DNA from: Pomphorhynchus laevis
Taxonomy: Eukaryota > Acanthocephala > Palaeacanthocephala > Echinorhynchida > Pomphorhynchidae
Direction of reading: 5' to 3'
NCBI GenBank assembly: GCA_012934845.2
Contig: WNNJ02002659.1
Coordinates: forward strand, 48,061-112,060
DNA length: 64,000 nt
Both the position numbers and the translations under genes were made by a program. Shown here piece by piece: positions 22,200 to 35,400 of this stretch; position 1 is the first letter of the stretch, and the number at the start of each line of letters is the position of its first letter. Under the pieces are notes generated by a model. It was not told the DNA's origin. It did not search any database and saw nothing but the letters and a program-made list of their open reading frames with translations.

Positions 22200-23460
22200 A
22201 TATTAACTTACATGATTCATTAAAGTATCATTTTAGTTTGATTTTTTATTAGTTTGAAATGATTCTTCAATAATCACTTTTGGGATCCGTGTTTATTTTG
22301 AAAAATAAAGCTTTTTGACCATAAGTTTTATATAAACTTAATATAACAAATGTCAGTTTGTTCATTTTTGAACGTTAATAAATTTACCCTATGTTAGATA
22401 GCATAACTGCATATATTACGGAATATATCTGTAAGTATGGCTTCTAAACTTAAATGATTATATAAAACTTTGAAGTTTTTCCCTTACAAATTTCACTATG
22501 TGGTCTGGATATTTTTCAGATTTTAATAATCTGTTGATGCCAAAATCAAATTTCATTTTACCCATTCTCCCTTTATTAAGTTCATACTTTAAGTTAAGAG
22601 CTATCTGATTATCACACTGTTCTCAACCATTATGTTGATAATATTCATTTAATATTCATTTTCGATAATAATTTCAATATCATTAATTTTATTTAAATAA
22701 ATATTTATTTAATTATACCAATTTATATTTCTTTCAGCTTTCAATCTTATTACAAAATTTTCTAAAATTTTATAAATTACAGAGTATTACAAAATGAAAA
22801 AAAAATGATTTGAAATGATTTGCTAAAGGTTAGTTGTACCTGTTTTGTGATAGATTTATAATACTAATCTTAAAGCGTTAGTTAACAAATGATTAATGCT
22901 TTCACGTATATTATATTTATTAATATTTCGCTTTATTTATTTTTAAATAATTAAAAAATTTTAATAATAATTTTTGAATAATTTAGATATTTAATTAATA
23001 GATAATTAATTTATTGACACTATTTATTCTATGGAGATTAAAGTCAATATCTTGCAGTTAAAATGTGATATTGTAAAATAAATAATGTTAACTGCGACTT
23101 CATGTAGGAGTCTCAATAAATGCAATTGCTGTTATTTATAAATGTAACTATATATATTTATATTTAATATTTACATTTATATTTTACTATTAATATTTAT
23201 ATTAATTGTATATTAATGTTCAATATTTAATATTAATACAATTAATATTGATAAAATTAATCCTAATCATTTCTGAAAAAATATTTTGTTTACTCAAATT
23301 ATCTTGCTTTTTAAAATTATTGCTTAGTGCGTTTTAATTCCGCGATCACATCTCTATAATTACATGATTCTCGTTGAAAATTCTCGATTATTTAATTAGC
23401 AGATACCATTAAATTCGTTAGCTAAGATATTTATTAATATGTATTTCTAGATTTAAGTCA
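22200..23460. other. A+T-rich stretch upstream of MRPL38
   Basis: Mostly low-complexity AT sequence. Around 22440-22640 the minus strand reads KMKFDFGINRLLKSEKYPDH, plausibly more PLE post-RT sequence, but this is weak. From 22900 to 23280 it is nearly pure AT with ATATTTA repeats. The last bases before the MRPL38 ATG contain a polypyrimidine-AG (tatttctag, ending 23452). Confidence 0.4.
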
Positions 23461-26400
23461 ATGTTTCGTAATATACCTCCATGTTTATTAAAATTTGTTC
23501 GATATAAACCAATACATGCCGATCTCGAGCCTAATCCTATGCCATATACGTCAAAGTTATGGAAGACAAGATTACCACATAGAATGCGAAGTGCATATGA
23601 TATAAGTCATGATTATACTGCAATGGACTTCAATGATTGGCCGACACTTATTAAGCGATTGGCTTTTAAGGGTATAATTTTGTAATCGCGATCTTTACAA
23701 GAGCATAATAAACTTTAATCAGTATAATTATGCAAACCTATTCTTCTATAATTTGAGCTACAATTTCGACTGAATATAACATCAATCTCTTACGATCAAT
23801 TTTTTTAGTTTTTTGATATTAAATAGTTACCATAGACAACCCTTTATTAAATTTCTTAATATTGTTAAATATTAATAATTTTAAATATTAATGTGTGTAT
23901 TTTTCTTAATATATTATTACAATAATAATTAATCTGAAAATATTATTGTAATAATTAATCTGATAATTACTATGAGGTAATTTTCAGAATAACATGATAA
24001 TTGAGTCTTATATATTATAGAGATTTCGATAGATCCTTACTACTTGCTAAATTGTTGTCGCTTTACTAAGCAGATCAAAAATCTGAATATACGTATTTTA
24101 TACTAAATAAATAATAAATAAAGATAAATAATCAAAAAAATAATTCATAATTATATAAGATTTTTTACAGTTTATATTTCTATAAAGATAAAATTGAAAT
24201 TTAAAATAAAAGTCAATTTTTGTGTATTGACTAATAAATAATATACGTTGTATTTGAATAAGGAATAGAAGTCCTCATGACGTATTTCCTCTGATGAAAT
24301 TTGATTAAAACAAAATTTAGACATATATCAAACATATATTTTATATATTTATATAATTTAGATTTATTTTTTACACAGTTATGAACAAATTCATATTCAT
24401 AAACCTTTATCATGTAAGATTATGTATAGTTTAGCAATATTTTATTGATTTATATAAGGGAAAGAACACCAATATCGTTACAAATTGTTGCAATTTTTAA
24501 ATGTTCATTATTTAAACCAAAGTGAGCAAGATTGTATAATTTAAATCAAGTTAATATAAAAAAATTGAAACTTTAGTACAAGCCAATTTTTATGAATGGG
24601 CTAATAAATAACAGATGATGTATCAGAATAAGGATTTGAGGTCATCATTAGGAATTGCTATGCAATCACGTTCCGGCCCTTAATTCCTCGACTCGACATA
24701 GAAAAGGGGCCAAATACGTGTTAAGGACGTATTTCCTCTGATTAAATTTGATTATTTAGTATCTTATTCTAATACAAAGTATAATGTCCATCAATTTAAT
24801 ATCCATCAATAAAAATTTTCCTCTAATGATTTTAAATTTATTTTTAATATTATTGTGCTGATTTATATATTTTACTATTTTATGTCTGATGGTATTTTAT
24901 AGTTTTATTTTTATACGGACTATGTGTATGAACCGTCCATAAAAATATTTACTAAATAGTTTAAGTGTTTTTTAATAATATTATTTATTTATTGTAATAT
25001 ATAAATAATATAATATAATTGTTGTTGCCATTTATCACATTTTCGTGATATCGTAACAATTGCATATTGTCATTCATATCATTTTTATTTTAATTTAAAT
25101 TAAAGATTTTTATTTTAAATAAAAATCACGTTGTTAAATCACAAATCAACACGTTTATTTTAATTATTTTGTTAGTTTTATATTTTAAAAATATCTGTAA
25201 TTGTTAAGAGAAAGATAAAAATTTTACTACTATTGGATATGAACTTGTTAAGCAAGAAAGATCTATGTTCAACAAAAATCTAGAAATCTATAAAGCTAAT
25301 AAATCTAGTGCATTGAAGGTTAAGCAGCAGCGAGAACACAAACGTAAGTAACTGCATCGTTTTATTCAATCTTTCTCTGTTATTCAGTTAATTTAAATGT
25401 CCAGACTATAAATCGTGAATGGATAAACGAAAGATCCGGAATTCAGGCACTTCACAGTTTGGCACACCATTACAAAATATTTGAGCATTTAATGAAGTGA
25501 ACACTTGACGGAAGTTATTTTAAGTTTCTAATTTATTTGTCACAGTTTTACACAATGAATCAGCCAATAATAAAAATTACTTCAAGTCTCGTCACTTGAT
25601 AAGTTATTTTCGACAGTTGGAAATATTATACACTGACTTTAATATTATAAAAGTATCGAGACAAATTTATATTATTGAAATTTATTCGTATTCAAAAAGT
25701 TACTCTCTTTATAATTAATCAAATATATTTAAATAGTTGATAATGATCCATTATTGATAAAGAATTATTGAAGCTGGATCAAAGAAAGAAGGAAAATTTT
25801 ATTTGATATTTTGCTAAAATCGTATGTATTTATATTTTGAAAATTTATTTTTTTTGTCTGTTCTAAAAATTCTTGTATGGAATTAATACTGAAATGGGTT
25901 TTATTGGAATTAATATTGAAATAGGGAATTAATGGGCATTAATTTCGATTACCCTAAAATATTTTTTGAAGTGTCTTTTCTAATCTAAATTAGTATAAAG
26001 TTTGTACTAAGTTTGAAATCACCATATAAAGAAAGAGCGCTAAATTAAACGTTTTAGTTTTCAGGCTGACAATCGACACGGAAGAAATCAAACATTACAT
26101 TGCATAGTTACTTTTTAAAGAATAGACTTTATTTATTTACAGCTATATACTTTATTTACGAACCGACTATATTTATTGTTAGATAGGCGTTATATTTATT
26201 ATATGATATGTATATCTTTTTTCCGAGTACTAAAATCGTACGTATTTATATTCTTAAAATTTATTCCTTTTGTGTGTTCTAAAAATTATTTTGTAGAATT
26301 AATACTGAAATAGTGTTTTATACCAGTATTAATTTCGATTACCTTGCAATATTTTTTAAAGTGTGCTTTAATTACTTTAAGTATTTTATTCATATAGAGA

Positions 26401-29400
26401 GAAAGTGGTTTTAATGTACATTTAAACGCACTACATATGAACCTAGGTTTTATTGGATTTTTATGTAATTTTGGATTCCAATATAATATAGGTATAGTTT
26501 TATTATCTGATTCAACCTTTATACATCTTTTATCCATTATAGAACAGTGACTTGTAATAATTGTTTCAAAACTCAACTCACTACGTTCATATGTTGGATT
26601 TACATTTAAATCATTAGAATTAGCCTCTTTCATTAGTATATCACAATAAAGATTTTTGCATATGAAGACAAAGTTATTACTAGCTTTGTATAAAGCTAGT
26701 AATAACTTTAACATCTAAATATAGATGTCCCTACTTTTAAATAATTTTGATTTATCAAAATATTTAAGGATTCTATTAATTCAATTTATCCATATATTTA
26801 TATTTACTTGATGGTTTAATTTTTGTTAGATAAACGTTATAATTATTATAACATATATATGTATATCTTTTTCCGAATATAAGATTAATTAATTTTACTA
26901 ACGCTTCTTTAATATCTACTAAATCTAGATTTGTATAAAGCGTACTAAAATCGTATGTATTTATATTTTGAAAATTTATTCCTTTTGTCTGTTCTAAAAA
27001 TTCTTTTGTAGAATTAATACTGAAATAGTGTTTTATACCAGTATTAATTTCGATTACCTTGCAATATTTTTTAAAGTGTGCTTTAATTGCTTTAAGTATT
27101 TTATTCATATAAACAGAAAGTGGTTTTAATATACATTTAAAAGTTTGCCAACAGAAGTTAGCGAAATATCAAAAAATTTCCTTTTTTATTTAATCCAGCT
27201 CCAATATTTCTTTATTAATCAAAAATTAATAGTAAGAACCACGAGCTAAGTTTCTGAAGACACACTATAATTAAGTTGTATATGAGTACTATAATTGAGA
27301 TTTCCTTATTAATTCTCGTCCATTTTTATAAACTTTCATAGCTTTTTCGTGTTTTGATAGCAATTTACAATTGCATCTTGTCTTAGTATGAAACTAGATG
27401 CCAAGGTTTTGTTTTCTAAATCTAAACTTAAGAAAAAATTACTATTTCCTAACCCTAAGGCAATATACAATGAGAATATTTCCTCACTATAAATATTCTA
27501 ATATCAGAATATTAGAATATTTAATATTTAATTATATATAGTAATCATATTTATTATAGTAATATTTATAGTATTAAACAAAAATAATATTTAATATTCA
27601 TATTTAATATTTAATATTTCAAATTGTTTATTAAATTATAATTAAAATCTTTTTTCTTATTCAAAATCTCGAGCCATTGGCAAATTATTAAATCAGATCT
27701 AAAATAACTTCCGTTTCGAGTTTATTTCAATTACTTGGGGATTTTGATTTCTACCCAACGTCGTCTTTAAGTATCGTTTTCAAGAATGGTATCACTGCAA
27801 TGCTTGGGCAAGTATTAATGCCATCTCAGGTATACGCAGCCATATTCATTTCGGTATAAAATTTTGATTTTTGTACAGATGAAAGATCAACCCTCACTAG
27901 AGTTCAATTTTAAAGACGGTGTTGATTACATGTGCCTTGCTGTAAATCTTGATGGTAATCCGGTTGATGGATGCAACGATTCCTCTCTTCATTGGATGAC
28001 GTAAGTTCTGTACGAAGACAGCTAAAGCTTGCTTAGTGTTCTAATTTTTCAAGTGTAAATAGTTCAAATGGTGTCAACCATGGTCAGGAGGTAATTCAAT
28101 ACGTTCAACCTTATCCATTACGTGGTCTTGGCTATCATCGTATTGTTTATCTACTATGTGAGCAACGGGAAAAATTAGAATGCCTTAAAAGAAAGTAAGT
28201 ATTATTTCAGAGCAAGGCTGATTGAGGCAGGCAGAATTAATCTTTAGTGATAAAGCACGCATTTTCATGATGAGTTTTATCAAAATAGATACCAGTAAAT
28301 TAGGCAGCTAAACATTTGATTCAAATTTAAATTCATCAATAATTTTGCAATCGAAATAGCCTGATATAAATGTTTTAAATACATTTTTATAATTGATGTT
28401 TATCAAATTTTAAAAAATAAAATGTAAATTTATTTTTTTAAAATTCTCAAACATTTTCTTAAAAATTTTAAGATATAAACTTTTCAACGTTTTTAAACTT
28501 TTCAACGTCTTGGCTATTCTCTCTAAGGTTCTAAACAGCTTAGACTTTGTGAATCGCATCCGTACATTAAAAGTGGGTGATCAATAGTTTTGTATTTTCA
28601 CACTAGACGTGAAGTCCCTTTTTTAATGTACCGACTAATGAAGCAATAGACGTAGCATTAGAATTGATTCCGCCTCCTTGGTCAGAACAACGACACCTAC
28701 AAAATCTAAGATTATTTTTCGAAATAGCTACATACACTAACTTCACTTTTAATGACATAATCTACAATCAGTGTTTTGGTGTAGCAATGGGGTCCCCGTT
28801 AGCCCCAGCGTTAGCTGACCTGTTTATTCAGAAATTTGAAGAGTCAGATATTTCTCATTACCATATTAAGCCGTTGGTTTGGTATAGGTATATTGATGAC
28901 ATTTTCTTGGTATGGCTTGGTGCTAAAAATGATGCTTTAAACTTTGTCGATTTCTTAAATGGCATTCATCCCCGCATCGGGTTAAGTATATCTTGGCCGG
29001 AAAATGACTTTTTGCCATTTATAGACTGTGAAGTTAATGCAAAAAACATACACATTACTAGAGAATACAGAAAAACCACCGAAACTGACACATATATTCG
29101 ATGGGATAGTAACCACAGCTCAGCGACGAAGTTAAGCATTTTTCGTGGGTTTTGTTTCAGGCATACAGGGTTGGTAGCTCGCATGAGTATCTCGAGTCTG
29201 AGCTCACTCTACAAATTATAAATTTTGTCAAGCTAGGCTGTCCTTTGAATGCGCTTTTTGAACAGATAAATAAGGTGTCAAAATCAATTAGTCGCAATGA
29301 GAATGTCTCACAGTCTACAGCTCTGTCTACGATAAAACACTTCTTTACTATTCCACACCTCGGAAACTTAAGTGTTTGTATGCAGAGCAAGGTTAAGAAT

Positions 29401-32400
29401 TTGATTGCGTGGTCTAAGTTATTAATAGAAATTGTGGTTTCATCTCGCTCTGGTAACACAATATAATTAAACCGTCACAGCGTAACAAAGATCAGCGTGT
29501 TGGCGGCATTTATAACATCACTTGTAGGGAATGTCCATCTTTTTATATTAGCCAAACTGCCAGAACACTGTGTAAGAGAGTCGGGGAACACAAAAGTGCA
29601 CTGTCCACCTGCCGTAAATCAGCAGTCGCCGACCACGCGAATACTACTGGACACTATCGATTTTGATGGCGCCAGTATAATTTGCCAAGTTGGATCATAT
29701 CATCGGCGTATTTTAACAGAAACTGTGACAATTAAACTACTTGATCCTAACCTCAATGGACAAAATGAATTTAATTTGCACACATTTTGACTCGTATTTT
29801 GGTTTTTGTTGCTCAACTGTTGTCTCTTTTCAGATTTATCTTGACGATGTCCACAATTAGTGGAAGAAATATTTCTAATAAAATCTTAAACGTTTTGAAC
29901 GTTTTTTTTTGGCTGGGTTTGGCCCTAAAACCATAACTATATATCGTGAGTGATTGTGGCTGAACCGCGCTCTGGGGTCATTTTAAGACTCGAACAAATA
30001 TTTTCAAGTTTCATTGTTGGAACCAGAACTAATTAGTTCTGGTTCCAACAATTATTTGAAAAAATATATTCTCAAATTGTTTTTTTTTATATTCTCAAAT
30101 TGTTTTTTTATGGTACTTTCGTCAATTTTTTTAAGTACGAGAATAAACTCTACCACCAGATCAAAGATACGTTTATGGCAACTTTAGTCGGCCCCACTTA
30201 CGCCGGCCTAAATACGACATACATTGAACAAATATATTCTCAAATTGTTTTTGTGCCGTTGCGTTGGATTTCCGGACTGAAATGCGTATATTTAATTAGT
30301 GTTTGGTTGATTGTTAGACGCAAAGGGCAATGGCACTTTATTTTAACGTTTTGCCTTTCAAAATCGTAATTAGTCTGAACAAATATAACTTTTAAATTAA
30401 TAATAATTTTAAATAATTAATAATAATATTTATTAATAATTATATTCAATTAATAATACCGGAAAAAGGCTATTTTTTATTTTATTTCTGTTGAAATTTC
30501 TCTTTTGAAAAATGGGATAGAGCGGTCCGCGAATTTACTTTAACATATGAATGTGATGAAGCGAGAGTAACTTAAATTTGCATCTTACTGGATATGGTAC
30601 TTTCGTCAAATTTTTTTAAGTACGAGAATAAACTCTACCGCCAAATCAAAGATACGTTTATGGCAACTTCAGTCGGCTTTACTTACGCCGGCCTAAATAC
30701 GACATACATTGAACAAAAATTTCTTGCTTAATATCCCTTGAAGCAAGAAATATCTCTTGGAAACGCTACGTCGATGATATTTTTCTATCGTGGCCTGCCA
30801 CATTACCTGAACTGCATCAGATGATTAGTGATCTCAATCAATATTGTGAGCTTAAATTTACACGACGATTGAATTCATATTGTATATGAATGCTGGTTCA
30901 TGGGTAACAAAATGCTATTCCAAATTATCTGGTACGAAATCATACATGCCAACAGTTGCCATCATTCTTCGACAATGCGAATAATAATTCGCAATGAAGC
31001 TAGACAAATACGTAAAATATGTTCAATACAGTCTGATTTTAAACAGTACTTTACAGAGTTGCAGAATTAATTCCTAAAACGTGGATACACACGCAGACAA
31101 ATTGTCACTCAATTTAATAAAGTACGTAATGTGCCGCGAAATGAACTGCTTGTTAATCTGAATAATGAGATTAAAAAGACTACAAATTGTTTCAATGCAG
31201 TACTCCGTTTTAATCCGGCTTTTGGGAAATTACAAAACAATTTCTACGAATTATATAGGTGTCTAACCAAAGAAATCTAGACACAAATCAAATATCCTCG
31301 TGTTAGGTTCAGTAATTGCGCAAATATTTGACATTTACTCAGAAAAAAGCAACTTTACAGTGACAATTAGTATTAAAAGCACAAAATGGTGACAAAAAAT
31401 GTTCTAACTGTCAAGATATGGTATCAGCGAACCGGTTTATAAGCAGCACAACTGGCCTTGAATACCAGGTTCGAGGGAATTGCAATTGTAAATCAAAGTA
31501 TTTGGTATATCTAAAGAGCTGCATTACATTCAAGGCACAATACGTAGGCCAAACAAGTACTAACTACCATATTAGAGCAATTAATCGGAGAATTGAGTAC
31601 GACAGAAATTCGAAGGATCAGATGGTGTCGTATCGCATGTAATATACATGCCAACCTTATAATGAAAACTGCCATTAACAGTTTACTGACGGCCTGATTC
31701 CATACATAATCGAAACGAAGTTTCATAATTGGGACGAAAACTGACGACCCGGTTCCATACACAGCTAAAATAAAAAAGAAAGAAAAATTCAGAATAAGGC
31801 TAATGATAGTTGATCTATCCCTTAAGAATGACGATCACCCTTTTACAGAAATGTAATTGGTAGTTTTAGTCAGTTGTATAATTCTTCCAAATTTTTGTTA
31901 TTTAAAAAGCAAATGAGTAATTGTTATAATTTGCACTGAAGAAGAACATAATCTAGAAACGTTTGTAGAAATTAAATAACTATTGCCGTTTTACGGTTTA
32001 AAATTTAATTAGATTAAATATTAAAGCGCCTTGAAATGACCCCGGATTTCAGTTCGTGTTATAATAACCCTGTAAGTGTCTTCATATATCATGATCCCAT
32101 ACTATATTATAATATATATATCAGTTGAGGCAATACAATGTATAGTATACATATGAAAAACATACTATATATAGATTAAAGCAGAAAGAATTTACTATAT
32201 GCCTATTGCATGACGTAGCTTGCGCTTTCGAAGTCAATGCAATGCAGTGAATTCTTTTCAGTGTAATAGACATCAGCGGGATCACTAAATGACCAATATA
32301 ATAGATTACAAAGGAAACAGCACCGCCGCCTGGGATCCTCGCAGGACCAATATATAAATAAAAGGTTTTATTTATTGCGCTTTCGAAGTCAATGCAATAT

Positions 32401-35400
32401 ACTTCGAACATACTATATATGGTATGTTTTTCATGTGTATACATTGTATTTCTGTATTGATGAGGCTTTTCAAAGCCCAAACGGTACGTCGTCTTGCAGT
32501 GTAGAAGCATGAAATTCTCTATATATAGAAAGAGGCAGATAGGTGTAATAGACAGTCCTGGTTGAATCAAACCTCTAATTTATTTATTGGTCCTCTGAGG
32601 ATCCCAGTCAGCGGTGCTGTTTCTTTTGTTATATATATGTTGAAAGTATCAATAGGGATATTTGAACTACAGCTTGGGATCCTTGTTTCTGTTCGATTCA
32701 CAAATAAGAAGGTGTATAAAATTTAATCAAGTTTTGGTTTAATTTTATAAACCTACCTATTTTGATATATATGATAGTTGCTAGGTCATCCAAGGTGACT
32801 TTAGCATCGTAAACCAGCTACAGAATCCTTTATTCATGGCATTTAATTCCATACACCCTTACTATTACCTCCACCATTGCCACCGCCATTTTCGTTTCGT
32901 TCGCTTTCTTCTACATATTTGTAGTCCCGGGCTCGTCAGAAGGCTGGCTACATACTCTTCTCCTTTCGAAATTTAGCTCATCTGAGATTCAAGCTGTCAC
33001 TCTCCGCTCGATGCTTGAGCTCTTGACTGCTAGGCCACGAATCCAGGATTATTAGATTTAAAACAGTGTATGAAATTTTCTATATTGATCTCCGGAAACT
33101 TCGTTTTCTGAGATACTCTCTGGGAGTGTAAAAGTAATTAATTTCTACATTTAAAATCACGAATTAAATTAATCAGTTTATCTAATAAATAATGGCATCT
33201 TTAATTTCGAATGCCATTAATGTTATCAGAATTAACGATGTATTTATTTTTTGATGATAAGATCATCAAAAAATAAAGAATTGCATAGCAGTTCCTAATG
33301 ATGACCTCAAATCCTTATTCTGATACATCATCTGTTATTTATTAGCCCATTCATAAAAATTGGCTTGTACTTAAATTTCAATTTTTTTTATTTTAACTTG
33401 ATTTAAATTATACAATCTTGCTCACTTTGGTTTAAATAATAAACATTTAAAAATTGCAACAATTTGTAACGATATTGGCGTTCTTTCTTAATATAAATCA
33501 ATAAAATATTGCTAAACTATACATAATCTTAAATGATAAAGGTTTATGAATATGAATTTGTTCATAACTGTGTAAAAAATACAATATATAAAATAAAACT
33601 ATAAAAATACCATCAGACATAAAATAGTAAAATATATAAATCAGCACAATAATATAAAAAATAAATTTAAACTCTTAAGCGGAAAATTTTTATGGATGGA
33701 TAATAAATAATATACTTTGTATTAGAATAAGATACTAAATAATCAAATTTAATCAGAGGAAATACGTCCTTAACACGTATTTTGCCCCTTTTCTATGTTG
33801 AGTCGAGGAATTAAGGGCCGGAACGTGATAGCATAGCAGTTCCTAATGATGACCTCAAATCCTTATATTGACTATAAGGATTTGACTACACTAATTATAT
33901 TTATAATTTATTTTTTGATGATAAGATTATGTTAATTATCAATTAATATTTACACAAACGCTGCTCAAATATCAATTAAATAAATATAACATTTTAAAGC
34001 TGGCTGAACCCCAGTTACATCCAGAAATAAAATGCAAATAATCATCAGTATGTTCAGGTGTGATAAATAATATCGTCTTTGAAATATTGATTTAACAATT
34101 GAATAATTTTGAATTAATTTTTAATAATTTTGTGTTTCATTTTCAAAAAAAATGTTTAGTTAAAATTCATTAAAATTAAATTTAGTGGCAACGCTTTGAT
34201 CGATAGGAACTTCGATGTAGTTTCGTATTTTAAAAGTAACATTGATAAGCTAACTCCGGTAGGATTGGCATTTATGCAATGTAAATGGGATTTGTCTGTC
34301 AGCAATGTATTCCACGACTATTTTGGTATTGAAAAAATCAAACTATTATTTTTATCTATTCTATTACAAGAATGCCAAGAGCCGATATACGATTATGATT
34401 TTGACGATCCGAATTTACCAGAACAAGAAGATGTTGTACCTGGCACGCCATTCAATGTGTGCGTAGATTATTAGTATTCTAATTATTTATTATTTTGAAT
34501 TAAAATTCAAGAATTCGAATGCCATTATAATTAAAATTTTTACATTATCCGCCATGATTGACGAATACTGATAATAGTAAGAAATATATCCATCCTGATG
34601 GGTTTTTAAATATTCAGTAACTATTTTATATATCAATATCGAATCAATTTAATTGAATACATCAGTTTCGGTTATTTCATTAATCAAAATTCAAGGTTCG
34701 TACAAATAAAGATCAACAAGAACAATCGGGTTTTCTAATTCAAGATTATTGACTACTTTAATCGCTAGTTTTACCATTAATACACAATAGACAATTACTC
34801 TGATTACTTAAGACAAAGTTTATACTTTAATGTCAGGTAAAGGTGAAATTCAACTGAATTATTTTGATATTTCGCCAGTAACTACTAGCATCTTCAGAAA
34901 TTAGAAACAACGTAAAATTTAATCAATTGCATAAGTTTATTGTCTGTTTTCTAATTATTTTTATTGATTTAAAAAAATTCAAATCAATAAAATTAAATAA
35001 ATTAATTAAAATACTTTTTATAAAATCAATTAAATTAATTGATAAATTTTAATTAATATACATCAATAAAAAATTTATATAATGTATTAAAAAATATTTA
35101 ATTTAAATTTATTTAACAAACAAATTGATTTTTTCTGTATAATCAATTTCATTGCTTTTGGAAACCAGACCTTTATTTTAAAGGATATCGGATCTTAAGC
35201 ATGAATAGAAATATAACATTAATAAAAAATTTATATAATGTATTAAAAAATTATTTAATTTATAAATATTATAAATATTTATTTATAAATATTATATTTA
35301 TAATATAATATTGAAATCAAGTATAATATTGAAATCATGAAAGCTATTAATAATTCAAATCAATAAAATTAAAAAAGTTAATTAAAATGTTAAATGTTTT

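Larger units (their letters stand above)
20560..22200 (-). repeat. Cluster of three R1 repeats, minus orientation
   Basis: Three partial R1 copies lie head to tail: about 20590-20940, 20995-21540 and 21780-22200. Each contains, read on the + strand, CAAATCAG(A/C)TAACTGAGTC (two copies), AATTTAATAATTAAATAAT, TTGACTAATAAATAACA and 'ggtcatca' blocks. Only the middle one keeps an intact structured core (21240-21319). The third has a diverged core with the second stem lost (22085-22160). A PLE scrap (21543-21780) separates copies two and three. Confidence 0.7.

Noticed and set aside
34196-34474. A stand-alone 92-codon gene
   Set aside because: It is exons 7 and 8 of MRPL38 with the 45-nt intron read through. 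The frame has no ATG start.
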